Source: CAWIJJ01 sp963836405
GTDB lineage: Bacteria > Acidobacteriota > Terriglobia > Bryobacterales > Bryobacteraceae
Direction of reading: 5' to 3'
Length of the DNA: 64,000 nt
NCBI GenBank assembly: GCA_963836405.1
Contig: CAWIJL010000018.1
Span: 403,882-467,881, forward strand
The notes below the pieces were generated by a model. The model saw nothing but the letters and a program-made list of their open reading frames with translations, searched no databases and had not been told where the DNA came from. This document shows positions 51,962 to 61,557 of this stretch, one piece after another. Positions within the stretch are counted from its first letter, which is position 1. Every line of letters starts with the position of its first letter. The position numbers were made by a program, and so were the translations under genes.

Positions 51962-52619
51962 ACTGTTTTATTCGCTTCAGGGCGAAGGGTCGCTGGTGGG
52001 CGTTCCTTCCGTGTTCATCCGCACCACCGGCTGCAACCTGCGCTGCGCCTGGTGCGATACGCCGTACACTTCCTGGCAGCCCGAAGGCGTCGAATTTTCG
52101 CTGAACGAGATCTTGAACGAGGTGAAGTCCCATCCCGCGCGCCACGTGGTGGTGACCGGCGGCGAGCCCATGATCCTGCCCGAAACCCAGCCGCTCACCG
52201 AGCGGCTGCGCGCGCTCGGCCTTCACATCACCATCGAAACCGCGGGCACGGTTTTCCGTCCGGTCGCCAGCGACCTCATGAGCATCAGCCCCAAGCTTTC
52301 CAATTCCACCCCGCCGGGCGAAGAGGCCGCGCGCCACGAACGGCTCCGCATCCAGCCCGACGTCCTGCTGGAGCTGATGGCGCGTTACGAACATCAACTC
52401 AAGTTCGTGATGGAGAAACCGGAAGACCTGGCCGAAGTCCGCGACCTCATCGAAAGGCTCGGCGCGGACCACTCCAAAGTCATCCTCATGCCCGAAGGGA
52501 CGGCGCCGGAGGTCCTGCGCGAGCGTTCCCTCTGGCTCGCCGAAATCTGCAAACAGGAAGGCTTCCGTTTCAGCCCGCGCCTGCACGTGGACATCTGGGG
52601 CAACCGCCGCGGCATCTGA
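51933..52619 (+). CDS. queE: 7-carboxy-7-deazaguanine synthase QueE
   Basis: The 228-residue radical SAM enzyme makes 7-carboxy-7-deazaguanine from carboxytetrahydropterin. It has ELFYSLQGEGSLVGVPSVFI and the cluster motif TTGCNLRCAWCDTPY (CxxxCxxC), followed by VVTGGEPMI for SAM binding. The start is a TTG at 51933 inside queC; a second TTG at 51948 is also possible. The strong overlap implies coupled translation with queC. Confidence 0.93.
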   Translation: MTRPELKIAELFYSLQGEGSLVGVPSVFIRTTGCNLRCAWCDTPYTSWQPEGVEFSLNEILNEVKSHPARHVVVTGGEPMILPETQPLTERLRALGLHITIETAGTVFRPVASDLMSISPKLSNSTPPGEEAARHERLRIQPDVLLELMARYEHQLKFVMEKPEDLAEVRDLIERLGADHSKVILMPEGTAPEVLRERSLWLAEICKQEGFRFSPRLHVDIWGNRRGI

Positions 52620-52699
52620 ACCGGCCTGCCCGAATTGGCAGGTTTCGACTGGCCGATCTTCCGGTGTGCCGTCCCGGTGCGCCGCGTCATCCTGGAAAC

Positions 52700-53581
52700 G
52701 TGGCAAACGAACTAACCGCACTTTCCAATCAACTCGCCGGCATCGTCAACCAGACGGCCGGCTCGGTGGTGGCCGTGCACGCGCGCCCGCGATTTTCGTC
52801 GAGCGGCGTGTACTGGCTCCCCGGAATCATCGTCACCGCCGAGCACACCATCCGCCGCGAAGAAGAGATCACCCTCTCGCTGCCGGACGGCAGCAACGCT
52901 CCCGCGACTCTGGCGGGCAGCGATCCCGGCACCGACATCGCCGTCCTTAAAGGCGAATGGCCCGGGCTCCAACTTGTCCGCCGCGACGCCGCCGATCCGG
53001 TGCCCGGCAATCTCGCGCTTACCATCGGGCGTTCCGAAGACTCGGGCGTGAACGCCACCATGGGCATCGTCAGCGCCGTCAGCGGCTCCTGGCGCACATG
53101 GCGCGGCGGCCGCCTGGATCATTACATCCGGCTCGACCTCACCCTCTATCCCGGATCGTCCGGTGGACTGGTGGTCGATTCCTCGGGCGCCGCGATCGGC
53201 ATCGCCACCTCCGCGCTCTCCCGCATCGCGGGCCTCGCACTCCCGGCGATCACCATCGACCGAGTGGTCGACGAGATCCTGACGCGCGGCCGCGTCAGCC
53301 GCGGCTACCTCGGCGTGGGCCTGCAACCGGTGATGCTGCCCGATCATCACAAAGGCCTGATCGTGCTCTCTTTCGAACCCGACGGACCCGCAGCCAAAGC
53401 CGGCATTCTGATCGGCGACATTCTGCTGTCGCTCGCCGGCGAGCGGATTGCCGATACCGACGAGATCCAGGGCATTCTGGAGCGCCATCCCGTCGGCGCT
53501 GCGGTTCAAGCCGAAGTGCTGCGAGGCGGGGTTTCGCAAACGCTGTCGATTACAGTCGGGGAGCGGCCCCGCAGGAGCTGA
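52700..53581 (+). CDS. S1C (HtrA-like) serine protease with PDZ domain, no signal peptide
   Basis: The 293-residue protein starts at a GTG at 52700 (VANELTALSNQLAGIVNQTA) and has no signal or membrane segment. The catalytic triad is His in IIVTAEHTIRR, Asp in GSDPGTDIAVLKG and Ser in LYPGSSGGLVVD. The PDZ domain spans about residues 200-290 (SRGYLGVGLQPVMLP, PDGPAAKAGILIGDILLSLA). The lack of an export signal is unusual for HtrA relatives, which mostly act in the periplasm. It is the first of three tightly packed genes, with a second S1C protease two bases on and a LuxR-type regulator after it. Confidence 0.85.
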   Translation: MANELTALSNQLAGIVNQTAGSVVAVHARPRFSSSGVYWLPGIIVTAEHTIRREEEITLSLPDGSNAPATLAGSDPGTDIAVLKGEWPGLQLVRRDAADPVPGNLALTIGRSEDSGVNATMGIVSAVSGSWRTWRGGRLDHYIRLDLTLYPGSSGGLVVDSSGAAIGIATSALSRIAGLALPAITIDRVVDEILTRGRVSRGYLGVGLQPVMLPDHHKGLIVLSFEPDGPAAKAGILIGDILLSLAGERIADTDEIQGILERHPVGAAVQAEVLRGGVSQTLSITVGERPRRS

Positions 53582-53583
53582 CC

Positions 53584-54381
53584 ATGCACGGATTCGGCGA
53601 AATCGCGGAGCGGTTGCGGCGCTCCACCGTGCAGGTGTTTCCCAAACCTGGGCATGGCGCCGGTTCGGGCGTAGTCTGGAACCGCGATGGCCTGATCCTC
53701 ACCAACGCCCACGTCGCCCGCACGCCCGAAGCCGAGGTGGAACTGTGGGACGGGCGGCGTCTCCCGGCGCGAGTCCACGTTCGCGACGGCAGGCGCGACC
53801 TCGCTTCCCTCCATGTCTCCGCCCCCGATCTCGAGCCGGCTTCCATCGGCGATTCCGCCGCCGTCCGGCCGGGTGAACTGGTCATCGCCATCGGCAGCCC
53901 ACTGGGTTTCGCGGGAGCGCTTTCTACCGGGGTGATTCACTCCGTGGGCGCCCTCCCGGGCCTCGGCCGGAACCGCTGGATTCGCGCCGGCGTCCAGCTT
54001 GCGCCCGGCAACTCCGGCGGCCCGCTCGCCAACGCGCGCGGCCAGGTGATCGGCATTAACACCGCCATCGTCCACGGACTGGGGGTCGCCGTGCCTTCCG
54101 AAGCGGCGCTGAGCTTCGTGCGCGATGGGCCCCGTCCCGCACTCGGCGTGGTGCTGCGTCCTTCCGGACCGGGGCTCGAAATTCTGGAGCTCGATCCCGG
54201 TGGCGCCGCTGCCGCCGCCTCCCTGCGCCCCGGAGACATTCTGGCCGGCAGCTTAGAAAGCCTCAACGACGCGCTCGATTCCGGCCGCGAGGTGCTGCGC
54301 CTTCCTTTCTTTCGCGGCGACCGGACCCGGCTCCGCGAGGCGTTCGTGCGCGTCGCCGGCCGCCGCGAGGCCGCCGCGTGA
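53584..54381 (+). CDS. Second S1C (HtrA-like) serine protease with a short PDZ-like tail
   Basis: The 265-residue protein also lacks an export signal. The triad is His in LILTNAHVARTPE, Asp in DGRRDLASLHV and Ser in QLAPGNSGGPLANARG, all canonical. A PDZ-like end follows (PALGVVLRPSGPGLEILELD, PGGAAAAASLRPGDILAGS). It differs enough from the upstream protease to be an old duplication. The ATG is two bases after the upstream stop, and its own TGA overlaps the GTG of the response-regulator gene. Confidence 0.85.
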   Translation: MHGFGEIAERLRRSTVQVFPKPGHGAGSGVVWNRDGLILTNAHVARTPEAEVELWDGRRLPARVHVRDGRRDLASLHVSAPDLEPASIGDSAAVRPGELVIAIGSPLGFAGALSTGVIHSVGALPGLGRNRWIRAGVQLAPGNSGGPLANARGQVIGINTAIVHGLGVAVPSEAALSFVRDGPRPALGVVLRPSGPGLEILELDPGGAAAAASLRPGDILAGSLESLNDALDSGREVLRLPFFRGDRTRLREAFVRVAGRREAAA

Positions 54382-54980
54382 TCCGCCTGCTGATCGCGGC
54401 GCCTTCCGCGCTGCTTCGTTCCGGGCTGGAGTCGCTCGCCGCATCCAGCCCCAACATCGAAGTGGCCGGCTCCGTGCCCGATCTGGCCGCGGCGGAGGCG
54501 TTACGCCCCGATGTGGTGCTGGCCTCCCTGGCCCTCTCCGACCTCGCTCCGCCCGACACCGCATACATGCCCGCGGTGGTGCTGCTGACCGCCGAGTCTC
54601 AGCCCGTCTGGACGCAGGAAGCGCTGCGTCTCGGCGTGCGTGCCCTGCTCCCCCGCGATGCCTCGCCGGGCGAGGTTCTGGCCGCCGTCGAAGCGGCCGG
54701 CGCGGGCATGGCCCTCATCGACCCGCGGGAACTCGAACAGTTGGTTGCCGCCGCGGCGCCCTCTCGGCCTTCAACGGGCTCGCCCGTGTTGACGCCGCGC
54801 GAACTCGAGGTCTTGCGAATGATGGCCGAGGGCGATGCCAACAAATCCATCGCCTGGAAACTTCAGATTTCCGAGCACACCGCCAAGTTTCACGTCGCGT
54901 CCATTCTCTCCAAACTCAACGCCAACACCCGCACCGAGGCCGTGGCCACCGGCATCCGCAAGGGCTTGGTTATGCTGTGA
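54378..54980 (+). CDS. LuxR-family response regulator with degenerate receiver domain
   Basis: The 200-residue protein has a CheY-like fold at residues 1-115 and a LuxR helix-turn-helix at about 135-195 (SPVLTPRELEVLRMMAEGDA, NKSIAWKLQISEHTAKFHVA). In the receiver the acidic pair at the end of strand 1 is missing (RLLIAAPSALLRSGL instead of DDH-type), and the phosphoacceptor Asp is replaced (DVVLASLALSD instead of DxVLLDLxMP). Phosphorylation is therefore unlikely. The GTG start overlaps the upstream protease stop, so it is co-translated with two S1C proteases. Phosphorylation-independent regulation of that operon or of stress genes is an inference. Confidence 0.85.
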   Translation: MIRLLIAAPSALLRSGLESLAASSPNIEVAGSVPDLAAAEALRPDVVLASLALSDLAPPDTAYMPAVVLLTAESQPVWTQEALRLGVRALLPRDASPGEVLAAVEAAGAGMALIDPRELEQLVAAAAPSRPSTGSPVLTPRELEVLRMMAEGDANKSIAWKLQISEHTAKFHVASILSKLNANTRTEAVATGIRKGLVML

Positions 54981-55015
54981 ACCTGCAGAGTTCCGCATGC
55001 GCGCGCATCACCCAC

Positions 55016-55054
55016 AAAAAAAAGGCCGTCCACCCCCTGGCAGGGCGGACGGCC
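55016..55054 (-). terminator. Rho-independent terminator of the TonB-receptor gene
   Basis: The 8-bp stem GGCCGTCC/GGACGGCC (55024-55031 with 55047-55054) with an inner CCC/GGG is followed on the minus strand by an uninterrupted T-run (the A-run at 55016-55023). It lies about 40 bases after the minus-strand stop. It may also serve the plus-strand regulator gene from the other side. Confidence 0.85.
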
Positions 55055-55092
55055 ATCGAGTTAGTTAGTTTAGAGACTCGGCCTGGAACTAA

Positions 55093-58000
55093 TCAGAACC
55101 GGAATCGCGCCGACACAACCGAGTGACGCGCCTGGATCTGCGCCCCGCTGATCACGCCGAAGCTCGAATTGGTTTGTGCTCCGCTGTTGAAATTGTAAGT
55201 GAGCGATGAGCTGGGATTATTCGGATTGAAGTGGTTCAACGTGTTGAACGATTCATACCGCAATTCCAGCCGGTAGCGCTCCGTGAAGTTGAAGTCCTTG
55301 CCCACGGAGAGATCCAGGTTGAACATTCCCGGACCGTGGAACAGCACCGGCGGCGTGTTGCCGATGCCGAGCGAATCGGGCGCGGGCAGCGAGAAGTTCG
55401 CCGAGTTCAGCGCCCACTGCAACTCGGGATCCTCAGATGCCTTCGGCACCTGTCCGGCGGGCAGGAAGATGTCGTTGCCCATCTGGCAGCGGAACGGGAT
55501 GCCGCCGGTCGGCGTGCCCGTCCAGTACCCGGCTGGGGCGCTCTGTGCCGAACAACCCACCGTGAACGGATTGCCGGAATAGATAGCGCCGTTGCCGTTG
55601 ACCTTCCATCCGTCCAGAACCTGCTTGGTGAAGCCGTTGCTCCAGATGTGGCTCAATTGCGGCAGTTCGTAGCCGAAGTTGAAGTTCACGGCGTGCGGCC
55701 GGTTGATGTCGCGCTTGCCCAGGCTGGTGTCCACCCACTGGTTGAAATCGTAAATCAGCGTCTTCGACCACGTGTAGTTGAGGTTCCACTGAAGCCGGCC
55801 CACGCGCCGGTTCAACTGTAACTGGAGCGAGTTATAGGAACTGTTGTTCAGGTAAGTCCACAGCGGAATCCGACCGTAACCAGAGTAGCCAACCAAGTTA
55901 CGAATGAGGTTAGTCGAGTAGAAGCCGCTGCTGCTGGTCGGATCGCGGAAAGCGGGGTTTGCCCCGCTGGTCGGCGTCCACGTTGTGTAAGGCGGTATGG
56001 CGTTGTAATCGATGGATTGGCCGTAGCCGTGCCGCAGCGCGTTACCCACGTAGGAGGCCTCCGCAATCAACCCGCGGGTGATTTCGTGTTGAAGGCCGAA
56101 GCTCCAGTTATAGGTGGTCTGGGTCTTCTGGTCCTGCGATCCGCCGAGCACGTTCTGCGGCGTGAAGTAAGTCTGCGCGCTGGCCAGGTTGGCGAAGTTC
56201 GTGTACAGAATCACCGGCGCCTGGTAGTTAGGCGGCGCGGCCATTGGTCCCGTCCCCGAGCCCGTGGCGCCGATGCTGTCCACCGTCCAGTTGCGGCCTA
56301 CGGTGATTCCGAATCCGCCGCGGAGGGCCGTCGTGCCGTTGCCGAATACGTCCAGCGCGAAACCGATGCGGGGACCCAGTTGAATCGGCGGAACGTTGAA
56401 GAAGTGGCTGTCGTACTGGTGGATGCCGGACCACGGTATGCCGCCGGCCGGATACGATGCGGTGTCGAACGTCCCCTGCCGCACGTACGGAAATACCGTG
56501 CCGGTCACCGGGTTGATGGCCGCTTTCTGGCCGTTCACCCTGGCGGGATAGATGAGTTGTCCGGCTTTGGAGGCATCATACTCCTCCTGGCGGAAGAAGC
56601 CGAGGGTGGCGCCCGCCGAGTAGAGGTCCCCCACGCGGTGGAACCGCAGCCCGCCATCCAGCGTCAGGCGGCGGTTGACTTTCCAGGTATCCTGCACGAA
56701 CCATTCGAGCTGCGTGTAACGGGCGTGGTTGATCTGCTTTTTATTATCGTCGCCGTAGGCGAAGATACTGCCGAGCAGCGCGTTCGAATAGGGGTAGCCC
56801 GAATCCAGCGCGGCGGCTCGATCGGAGCCGAAATAGTATGTGCCTGCCGTATTGAAGGTCGAGTACACGCTTACGTTGCGCGCCATGCGCTCGATGTAGA
56901 TACCGGCCTTCACGGTGTGATTATTCTTGACCCAGGTCATCTTATCCGTGATCGACTGCACCATGTCGGTTCCCAGGAATGGCCAGCGGCTGTCGTGCCC
57001 GAAGGTGGGCGCGCCCGAGATGCCCTGTCCGGACGATTGCGCGCTGAATCCCGAGGGGAAACCGAAATTGACCTGCGGCAGCAGGTTGAGTACATTGCTG
57101 CCCGCGAAGATGCGGGGCAGCGCGATCGGCTGGCCGTTCGAATCCTTGAGCGGGAGCAGGTTGTCCTCGTACTTCTTGGTGCCGCCAGTGGACGTCGAAT
57201 CCACCTGGTCGATCGGGTTCACACCCTGCTTGCCGCGCGTCACGCCGTAAGTGAATTCGTTGATCAGGTTGGGGGAGAAGGTATATACCGCCGTGCCCAC
57301 GGCGCCTGCCGCCTGCACGTGATAGCTGTGCTCGAACTGTCCCCAGCGGCCGCCCGCCGGGCCAACCGTGCCGGCATAACCATCCACCGCCTGGTAGTCC
57401 TGCAACAGCCGGACGAAGGTCTGCAGTTTCGGGCTCACGTTGTAGTCCACGCGCAGGATCTTGTCCTCGTTAGGCCGGAACTGCGGGAGAATCGCGCGGA
57501 AGTTGTAGCGGCGCTGCCCCGTCGGATCCAGATTCAGGCCCAGCGGATCCGGCAGCGGAAACAGGTTCAGCATCGCCAGGCCGGCGGCGTTGATCCGCCC
57601 CGCCGGGATCTTGTTGCCCGGGAACGGGGCTTGCGTGGCCGGATCGTAGATCGGAATCAGCTTGCCCTGCGTGGTCACGCTTTGGGAAAAATCGCCCGCC
57701 CGTTCGAGAGCGGTAGGCATGGTGAACGTGTTGTTGATCGTGTTCTTGTTGCGAAGGTAATCCCAGGAGAAAAAGAAGAACAGCTTGGTGCGGCTGCTGT
57801 TGAATCGTGTCCCCGGGATGATCAGCGGACCGCCGATCGTGCCGCCCGGATTCTGGTAGCGGTATTTCGATTTCGCAACGCCGAGCTTGTTGTTGAACCA
57901 TTCGTTGGCGTTGAACATCTCGTGGCGCATGTAGTAGTAAGCCGTCCCGTGATACTGGGACGAGCCGCTCTTGGTGCTGAACGTCAACTGGCCGCCGGTG

Positions 58001-58704
58001 CGGCCGCCGTACTCCGCCGTGTAATTGGAAACCAGCAGTTTGACCTCGCCGATCGCGTCCACGCTGGGCGCGATGTAGCCGGGATTGAGGTTGCCGGAAT
58101 CCTGGCTGGCGGCGCCGTCGAGATTCAGGATCACCTGTCCGGTACGGCCGCCGTTGATGGCAGGGATGCCGCCGCCCGACCAGCCGCGAAAATCGCTCGA
58201 CGACGTCGTTTGCACGCCGGGCAGCGTCATAATCAGCGACAGCGGGTTGCGGCCGCGCGTCGGCGTATCCTCGATTTGACGCAGGTTGATGGCGACGGAA
58301 CGGTCCGAACTGTCGGTGGCCACGTGCACCGTGGATGCTTCCACCGTGACCGTGCTGGTCACATCGCCGAGCTGCAATTTGACCTCGTGAAGGTCAACCC
58401 TCTCTTGCGAGCTGACGTTGATGGCCTTCTGGTCATAGGCCTTGAAGCCGGGTTGACTTACGTGCAGGCTGTAAGCTCCGGGCACCAGGCCGGTGAAGAT
58501 GAACGATCCTCTGGCGCCAGTGACGAAACTGCGGGTTTGTTGAGAAAGGTCGTGGGTCAACTGAACGGCCGCGCCTGGGATGACTGAGCCGGACACATCC
58601 GTTACGGTTCCTGAAATCTGTCCGGTAACGCTCTGCGCCCGGGCAACCGGTAGCGCAACCCACAACACGGTGGAAAACAGAGCAGCAACGAAACTCTTGT
58701 TCAT
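55093..58704 (-). CDS. Oar-like TonB-dependent outer-membrane receptor with N-terminal carboxypeptidase-regulatory domain
   Basis: The 1203-residue protein starts at ATG 58704 (GGGGAGA site upstream) with signal peptide NKSFVAALFSTVLWVALPVA ending in ARAQ. Residues 25-115 are a carboxypeptidase-regulatory/CnaB-like domain (GQISGTVTDVSGSVIPGAAV, GSFIFTGLVPGAYSLHVSQP). A plug-like region follows (about 125-240: RSVAINLRQIEDTPTRGRNP, VILNLDGAASQDSGNLNP). The remainder is a long beta barrel that ends in ARHSVVSARFRF, with the terminal aromatic typical of outer-membrane barrels. No clear TonB box is seen. Such 1000-1300-residue receptors are abundant in Acidobacteria and are thought to import oligosaccharides or peptides; the ligand here is unknown. 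Confidence 0.9.
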   Translation of the reverse strand: MNKSFVAALFSTVLWVALPVARAQSVTGQISGTVTDVSGSVIPGAAVQLTHDLSQQTRSFVTGARGSFIFTGLVPGAYSLHVSQPGFKAYDQKAINVSSQERVDLHEVKLQLGDVTSTVTVEASTVHVATDSSDRSVAINLRQIEDTPTRGRNPLSLIMTLPGVQTTSSSDFRGWSGGGIPAINGGRTGQVILNLDGAASQDSGNLNPGYIAPSVDAIGEVKLLVSNYTAEYGGRTGGQLTFSTKSGSSQYHGTAYYYMRHEMFNANEWFNNKLGVAKSKYRYQNPGGTIGGPLIIPGTRFNSSRTKLFFFFSWDYLRNKNTINNTFTMPTALERAGDFSQSVTTQGKLIPIYDPATQAPFPGNKIPAGRINAAGLAMLNLFPLPDPLGLNLDPTGQRRYNFRAILPQFRPNEDKILRVDYNVSPKLQTFVRLLQDYQAVDGYAGTVGPAGGRWGQFEHSYHVQAAGAVGTAVYTFSPNLINEFTYGVTRGKQGVNPIDQVDSTSTGGTKKYEDNLLPLKDSNGQPIALPRIFAGSNVLNLLPQVNFGFPSGFSAQSSGQGISGAPTFGHDSRWPFLGTDMVQSITDKMTWVKNNHTVKAGIYIERMARNVSVYSTFNTAGTYYFGSDRAAALDSGYPYSNALLGSIFAYGDDNKKQINHARYTQLEWFVQDTWKVNRRLTLDGGLRFHRVGDLYSAGATLGFFRQEEYDASKAGQLIYPARVNGQKAAINPVTGTVFPYVRQGTFDTASYPAGGIPWSGIHQYDSHFFNVPPIQLGPRIGFALDVFGNGTTALRGGFGITVGRNWTVDSIGATGSGTGPMAAPPNYQAPVILYTNFANLASAQTYFTPQNVLGGSQDQKTQTTYNWSFGLQHEITRGLIAEASYVGNALRHGYGQSIDYNAIPPYTTWTPTSGANPAFRDPTSSSGFYSTNLIRNLVGYSGYGRIPLWTYLNNSSYNSLQLQLNRRVGRLQWNLNYTWSKTLIYDFNQWVDTSLGKRDINRPHAVNFNFGYELPQLSHIWSNGFTKQVLDGWKVNGNGAIYSGNPFTVGCSAQSAPAGYWTGTPTGGIPFRCQMGNDIFLPAGQVPKASEDPELQWALNSANFSLPAPDSLGIGNTPPVLFHGPGMFNLDLSVGKDFNFTERYRLELRYESFNTLNHFNPNNPSSSLTYNFNSGAQTNSSFGVISGAQIQARHSVVSARFRF

Positions 58705-59075
58705 TAGCGTTCTCCCCAAAAACGTTCGAAGTGACTGGCGCGTCCCGGCCAGAGGTATCCCCTGGGCTTTGTAACGTTTCAAGAACCCCTCGGAAACAGA
58801 ACGTGAGACGCAACAGCGATGGGTACAAGTATGATCTCCGCCGGCGAAGTGCGGCCATCCCTCAATCACTGTAAAAGTCTCCGGCAAATACAGGAAGCGG
58901 GTGGAGAATCGGTTCGGCAGGAACAAACGCCAGGCTTTTCGCTGGGCTGGACCCTCAGTCCTAATTCTGCTGGCCCTCTGGTACCGCCGTTCCGTCATCG
59001 GCAGGACTAACGAGTGGGGCAGAGGCGCGTCTAACCAGAGTTTGACATCCTAATTAAGACTGGAGGAGCCGCACC
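58705..59075. other. Divergent promoter region between TonB receptor and permease
   Basis: About 370 bases hold no gene. Both flanking genes start outwards, so the promoters of each must lie here. I see no clear repeat or operator. Confidence 0.5.
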
Positions 59076-61556
59076 ATGGGAATAGTTCCGCAGGACCTGC
59101 GATACGCGTTGCGAAATCTCCGCCGGACTCCCGGATTCACGCTGGTGGCGGCGGCCACCCTCGCGGTGGGCATCGGCGCGAACGCCGCCATCTTCAGCGT
59201 CGTCAATGCGATTCTCCTCAATCCGCTTCCCTTCGAGCAGCCGGACAAACTCGTGCGCCTCTATGAATCGGAAGCCGCGCCCGGCAAATATCCGTTCGCG
59301 GGCCCGGATTTCGTCGACTGGAAAGCGCAAAACCGCACCTTCGACGACATGACCCTCTTCGGCTGGCCGCACGACATGAACCTCAGCGGCGGCTCCCGCC
59401 CCGACCACATCCTCGCCGTCCCTACCGGCGCCAACTACTTCTCGCTGCTCGGCGCAACGCCGCTGTTCGGCCGGACCTGGGCCGCGGGTGAGGACCAGCC
59501 GGGCAAAGGCGACGTCGCCGTGCTCAGCTACGCTCTCTGGAACAGCCGCTTCGCAGCCGACCCCCAGGTCGTCGGCAAAACCGTCGAACTCAACTCGCGC
59601 AAGTACACTGTGGTCGGCGTTATGCCGCCCGACTTTCGTTTCCCGCCCCAGGCGCAGCTTTGGATCCCGCAGGACATGAGCACGAACGGCCTGAACCCCC
59701 GTGGCAACCATTGGGCAAACGCCATCGGCAGGCTGAAGAAAGAAGCCACCCTCGCCGCCGCACAGGCCGACCTGACGCAAATTGCCGCGAACCTCGAAAA
59801 AACGTACCCCGCATCCAACCACAAGGTGGGAGCGATCGTCGTCCCGCTGCATGAGGACCTCGTAGGCAAATCGCGGGATTCGCTTCTGATGATGCTCTCC
59901 GCGGTTGGCCTGGTCCTGCTCATCGCCTGCGCCAACGTGGCCAACCTGCTGCTTTCCCGCGCCGTGGCCCGCCAGAAGGAAATGGCGGTGCGCAGCGCCG
60001 TGGGTGCCGGACGCTGGCGCCTGGTGCGGCAACTGCTCACCGAGAGCATGGTGCTGGCCGTGTGCGGCGGCGCCCTCGGCTTGGCCCTCGCCTGGGTCGT
60101 CCTCAAACTCTTTGCCGGCGTCACCGGTGCCGGACTCCCGCGCTTCGCCGTCGCCCGCCTGGACGGCACCGTGCTCGCCTTCGGAAGTCTGCTGGCCGCC
60201 CTCACCGGGCTCGTATTCGGACTTTACCCGGCGCTCGCCACCTCTCGCCCCACCCTGCACGAGGAGTTGAAAGGCGGAGCCGGCAGTTCCGTCAGCCAGG
60301 GACGGCAGCGCCGCTTCACCAGCAACCTGCTCGTGATCTGCGAATTCGCCTTCTCCGTGCTGCTGCTGGCTTCGGCCGGCCTGCTGCTCAAGGACTTCGT
60401 GCGCGTGCGCAACGCTGAAATCGGCACGCGTACCGAGGGCATCTGGACGGCGGCCGTGCAGTTGCCGGAAGCGAAGTACGGCTCCCCCGAGCAGCGCTAC
60501 AGTTTCGCGCAAGGCCTGCTCGCGGACGTGACCGCCCTTCCCGGCGTCCAGGCCGCGGCCCTCACCGACCGCCTTCCGCTCGAAGGCGGCAGCAACTACT
60601 TCATCAAAATCCGCGGACGCGTCAATGCCGCCCCTATGAGCGGCCCGCTCGTGGAACGTCACAACGTCACCACCGATTATTTCCGCGCGCTCGGCGTGAA
60701 ACTGGTGAAGGGCCGGCTGTTCACCGAGGCCGACACACAGGGCATGGGCGAACGGATGGCACGCACTCAGGCCCTTTACGCCGACGCCAAGAAGCCGCCC
60801 ACGCCCGCGCAGACCAACGCCCTGGTTTTTCCCACAGTGGTGAACGAAGCCATGGTGCGCGCCTTCTGGCCCAATGAGGATCCGCTCGGCCAGATGTTCT
60901 CCAACGGAAACGACAACGGTCCCTGGCGCCAGATCGTCGGAGTGGTGAGCGATGTGCGCCAGCGCGGCCTCACCGAAAAGGCGCGGCCGGAAGCGTACGA
61001 TATCCTCGGGCCGTCCACCGGCTTCTTCATCGTGCTGCGCACAACCCTCCCGCCCGAGAGCCTCACCGCCGGAGTCCGCCGGACGCTCGAGCGCAAAGAT
61101 GCCGGCCTGCCCCTGTTTTCCGTTCGCACCATGCAGCAGGTGGTGGCGGACAACGCGCAGGGCAAGCGCTTCCTCAGCCTGCTGATCGGATCGTTCGCCG
61201 CGCTGGCGGCGCTGCTGGCGGCTATCGGCATGTACGGTGTGCTCTCCTACGCGGTCACCCAGCGCACACGCGAAATGGGCATCCGCATGGCGCTCGGAGC
61301 GAGCCGCGGACAGTTGCTCGGCGCCGTTCTCGCCGACGGTCTCCGCCTGGCCGTGCCCGGGTTCGCCATCGGAATCGCCGGCGCCCTCGCCGTGGGCCGC
61401 ATCATGGCCAGCCTGCTCAACGAGGTGCAGCCCCGCGACCCGTCGGTTCTAATCGCTGCCGCCGCGCTCCTGGCCGTCGTCGCCCTGGTGGCCTGCTACC
61501 TGCCTGCGCGCCGCGCCGCCGCTCTCGACCCCATGAGCGCCCTGCGCCACGACTGA
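59076..61556 (+). CDS. FtsX/MacB-type ABC permease, acidobacterial duplicated orphan permease (ADOP)
   Basis: The 826-residue protein starts VPQDLRYALRNLRRTPGFTL and contains two MacB-PCD/FtsX units. The first periplasmic domain is about residues 50-250, the first FtsX helices about 270-400 (VGLVLLIACANVANLLLSRA and AVRSAVGAGRWRLVRQLL), the second periplasmic domain about 430-690 and the second FtsX unit about 700-815 (IGMYGVLSYAVTQRTREMGI). No ATPase gene is adjacent. The architecture fits the orphan duplicated permeases that are numerous in Acidobacteria and lack a dedicated ATPase partner. Substrate unknown. It is divergent from the TonB-receptor gene and converges on the M14 peptidase gene with one base between stops. 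Confidence 0.85.
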   Translation: MGIVPQDLRYALRNLRRTPGFTLVAAATLAVGIGANAAIFSVVNAILLNPLPFEQPDKLVRLYESEAAPGKYPFAGPDFVDWKAQNRTFDDMTLFGWPHDMNLSGGSRPDHILAVPTGANYFSLLGATPLFGRTWAAGEDQPGKGDVAVLSYALWNSRFAADPQVVGKTVELNSRKYTVVGVMPPDFRFPPQAQLWIPQDMSTNGLNPRGNHWANAIGRLKKEATLAAAQADLTQIAANLEKTYPASNHKVGAIVVPLHEDLVGKSRDSLLMMLSAVGLVLLIACANVANLLLSRAVARQKEMAVRSAVGAGRWRLVRQLLTESMVLAVCGGALGLALAWVVLKLFAGVTGAGLPRFAVARLDGTVLAFGSLLAALTGLVFGLYPALATSRPTLHEELKGGAGSSVSQGRQRRFTSNLLVICEFAFSVLLLASAGLLLKDFVRVRNAEIGTRTEGIWTAAVQLPEAKYGSPEQRYSFAQGLLADVTALPGVQAAALTDRLPLEGGSNYFIKIRGRVNAAPMSGPLVERHNVTTDYFRALGVKLVKGRLFTEADTQGMGERMARTQALYADAKKPPTPAQTNALVFPTVVNEAMVRAFWPNEDPLGQMFSNGNDNGPWRQIVGVVSDVRQRGLTEKARPEAYDILGPSTGFFIVLRTTLPPESLTAGVRRTLERKDAGLPLFSVRTMQQVVADNAQGKRFLSLLIGSFAALAALLAAIGMYGVLSYAVTQRTREMGIRMALGASRGQLLGAVLADGLRLAVPGFAIGIAGALAVGRIMASLLNEVQPRDPSVLIAAAALLAVVALVACYLPARRAAALDPMSALRHD

Positions 61557-61557
61557 C

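Noticed and set aside
56017..58587. An 856-codon plus-strand open frame opposite the TonB-receptor gene
   Set aside because: It is the shadow of the receptor gene on the other strand; no motif, start signal or family is visible. The same applies to the long frames opposite the GH54, GH63 and FtsX-type genes.
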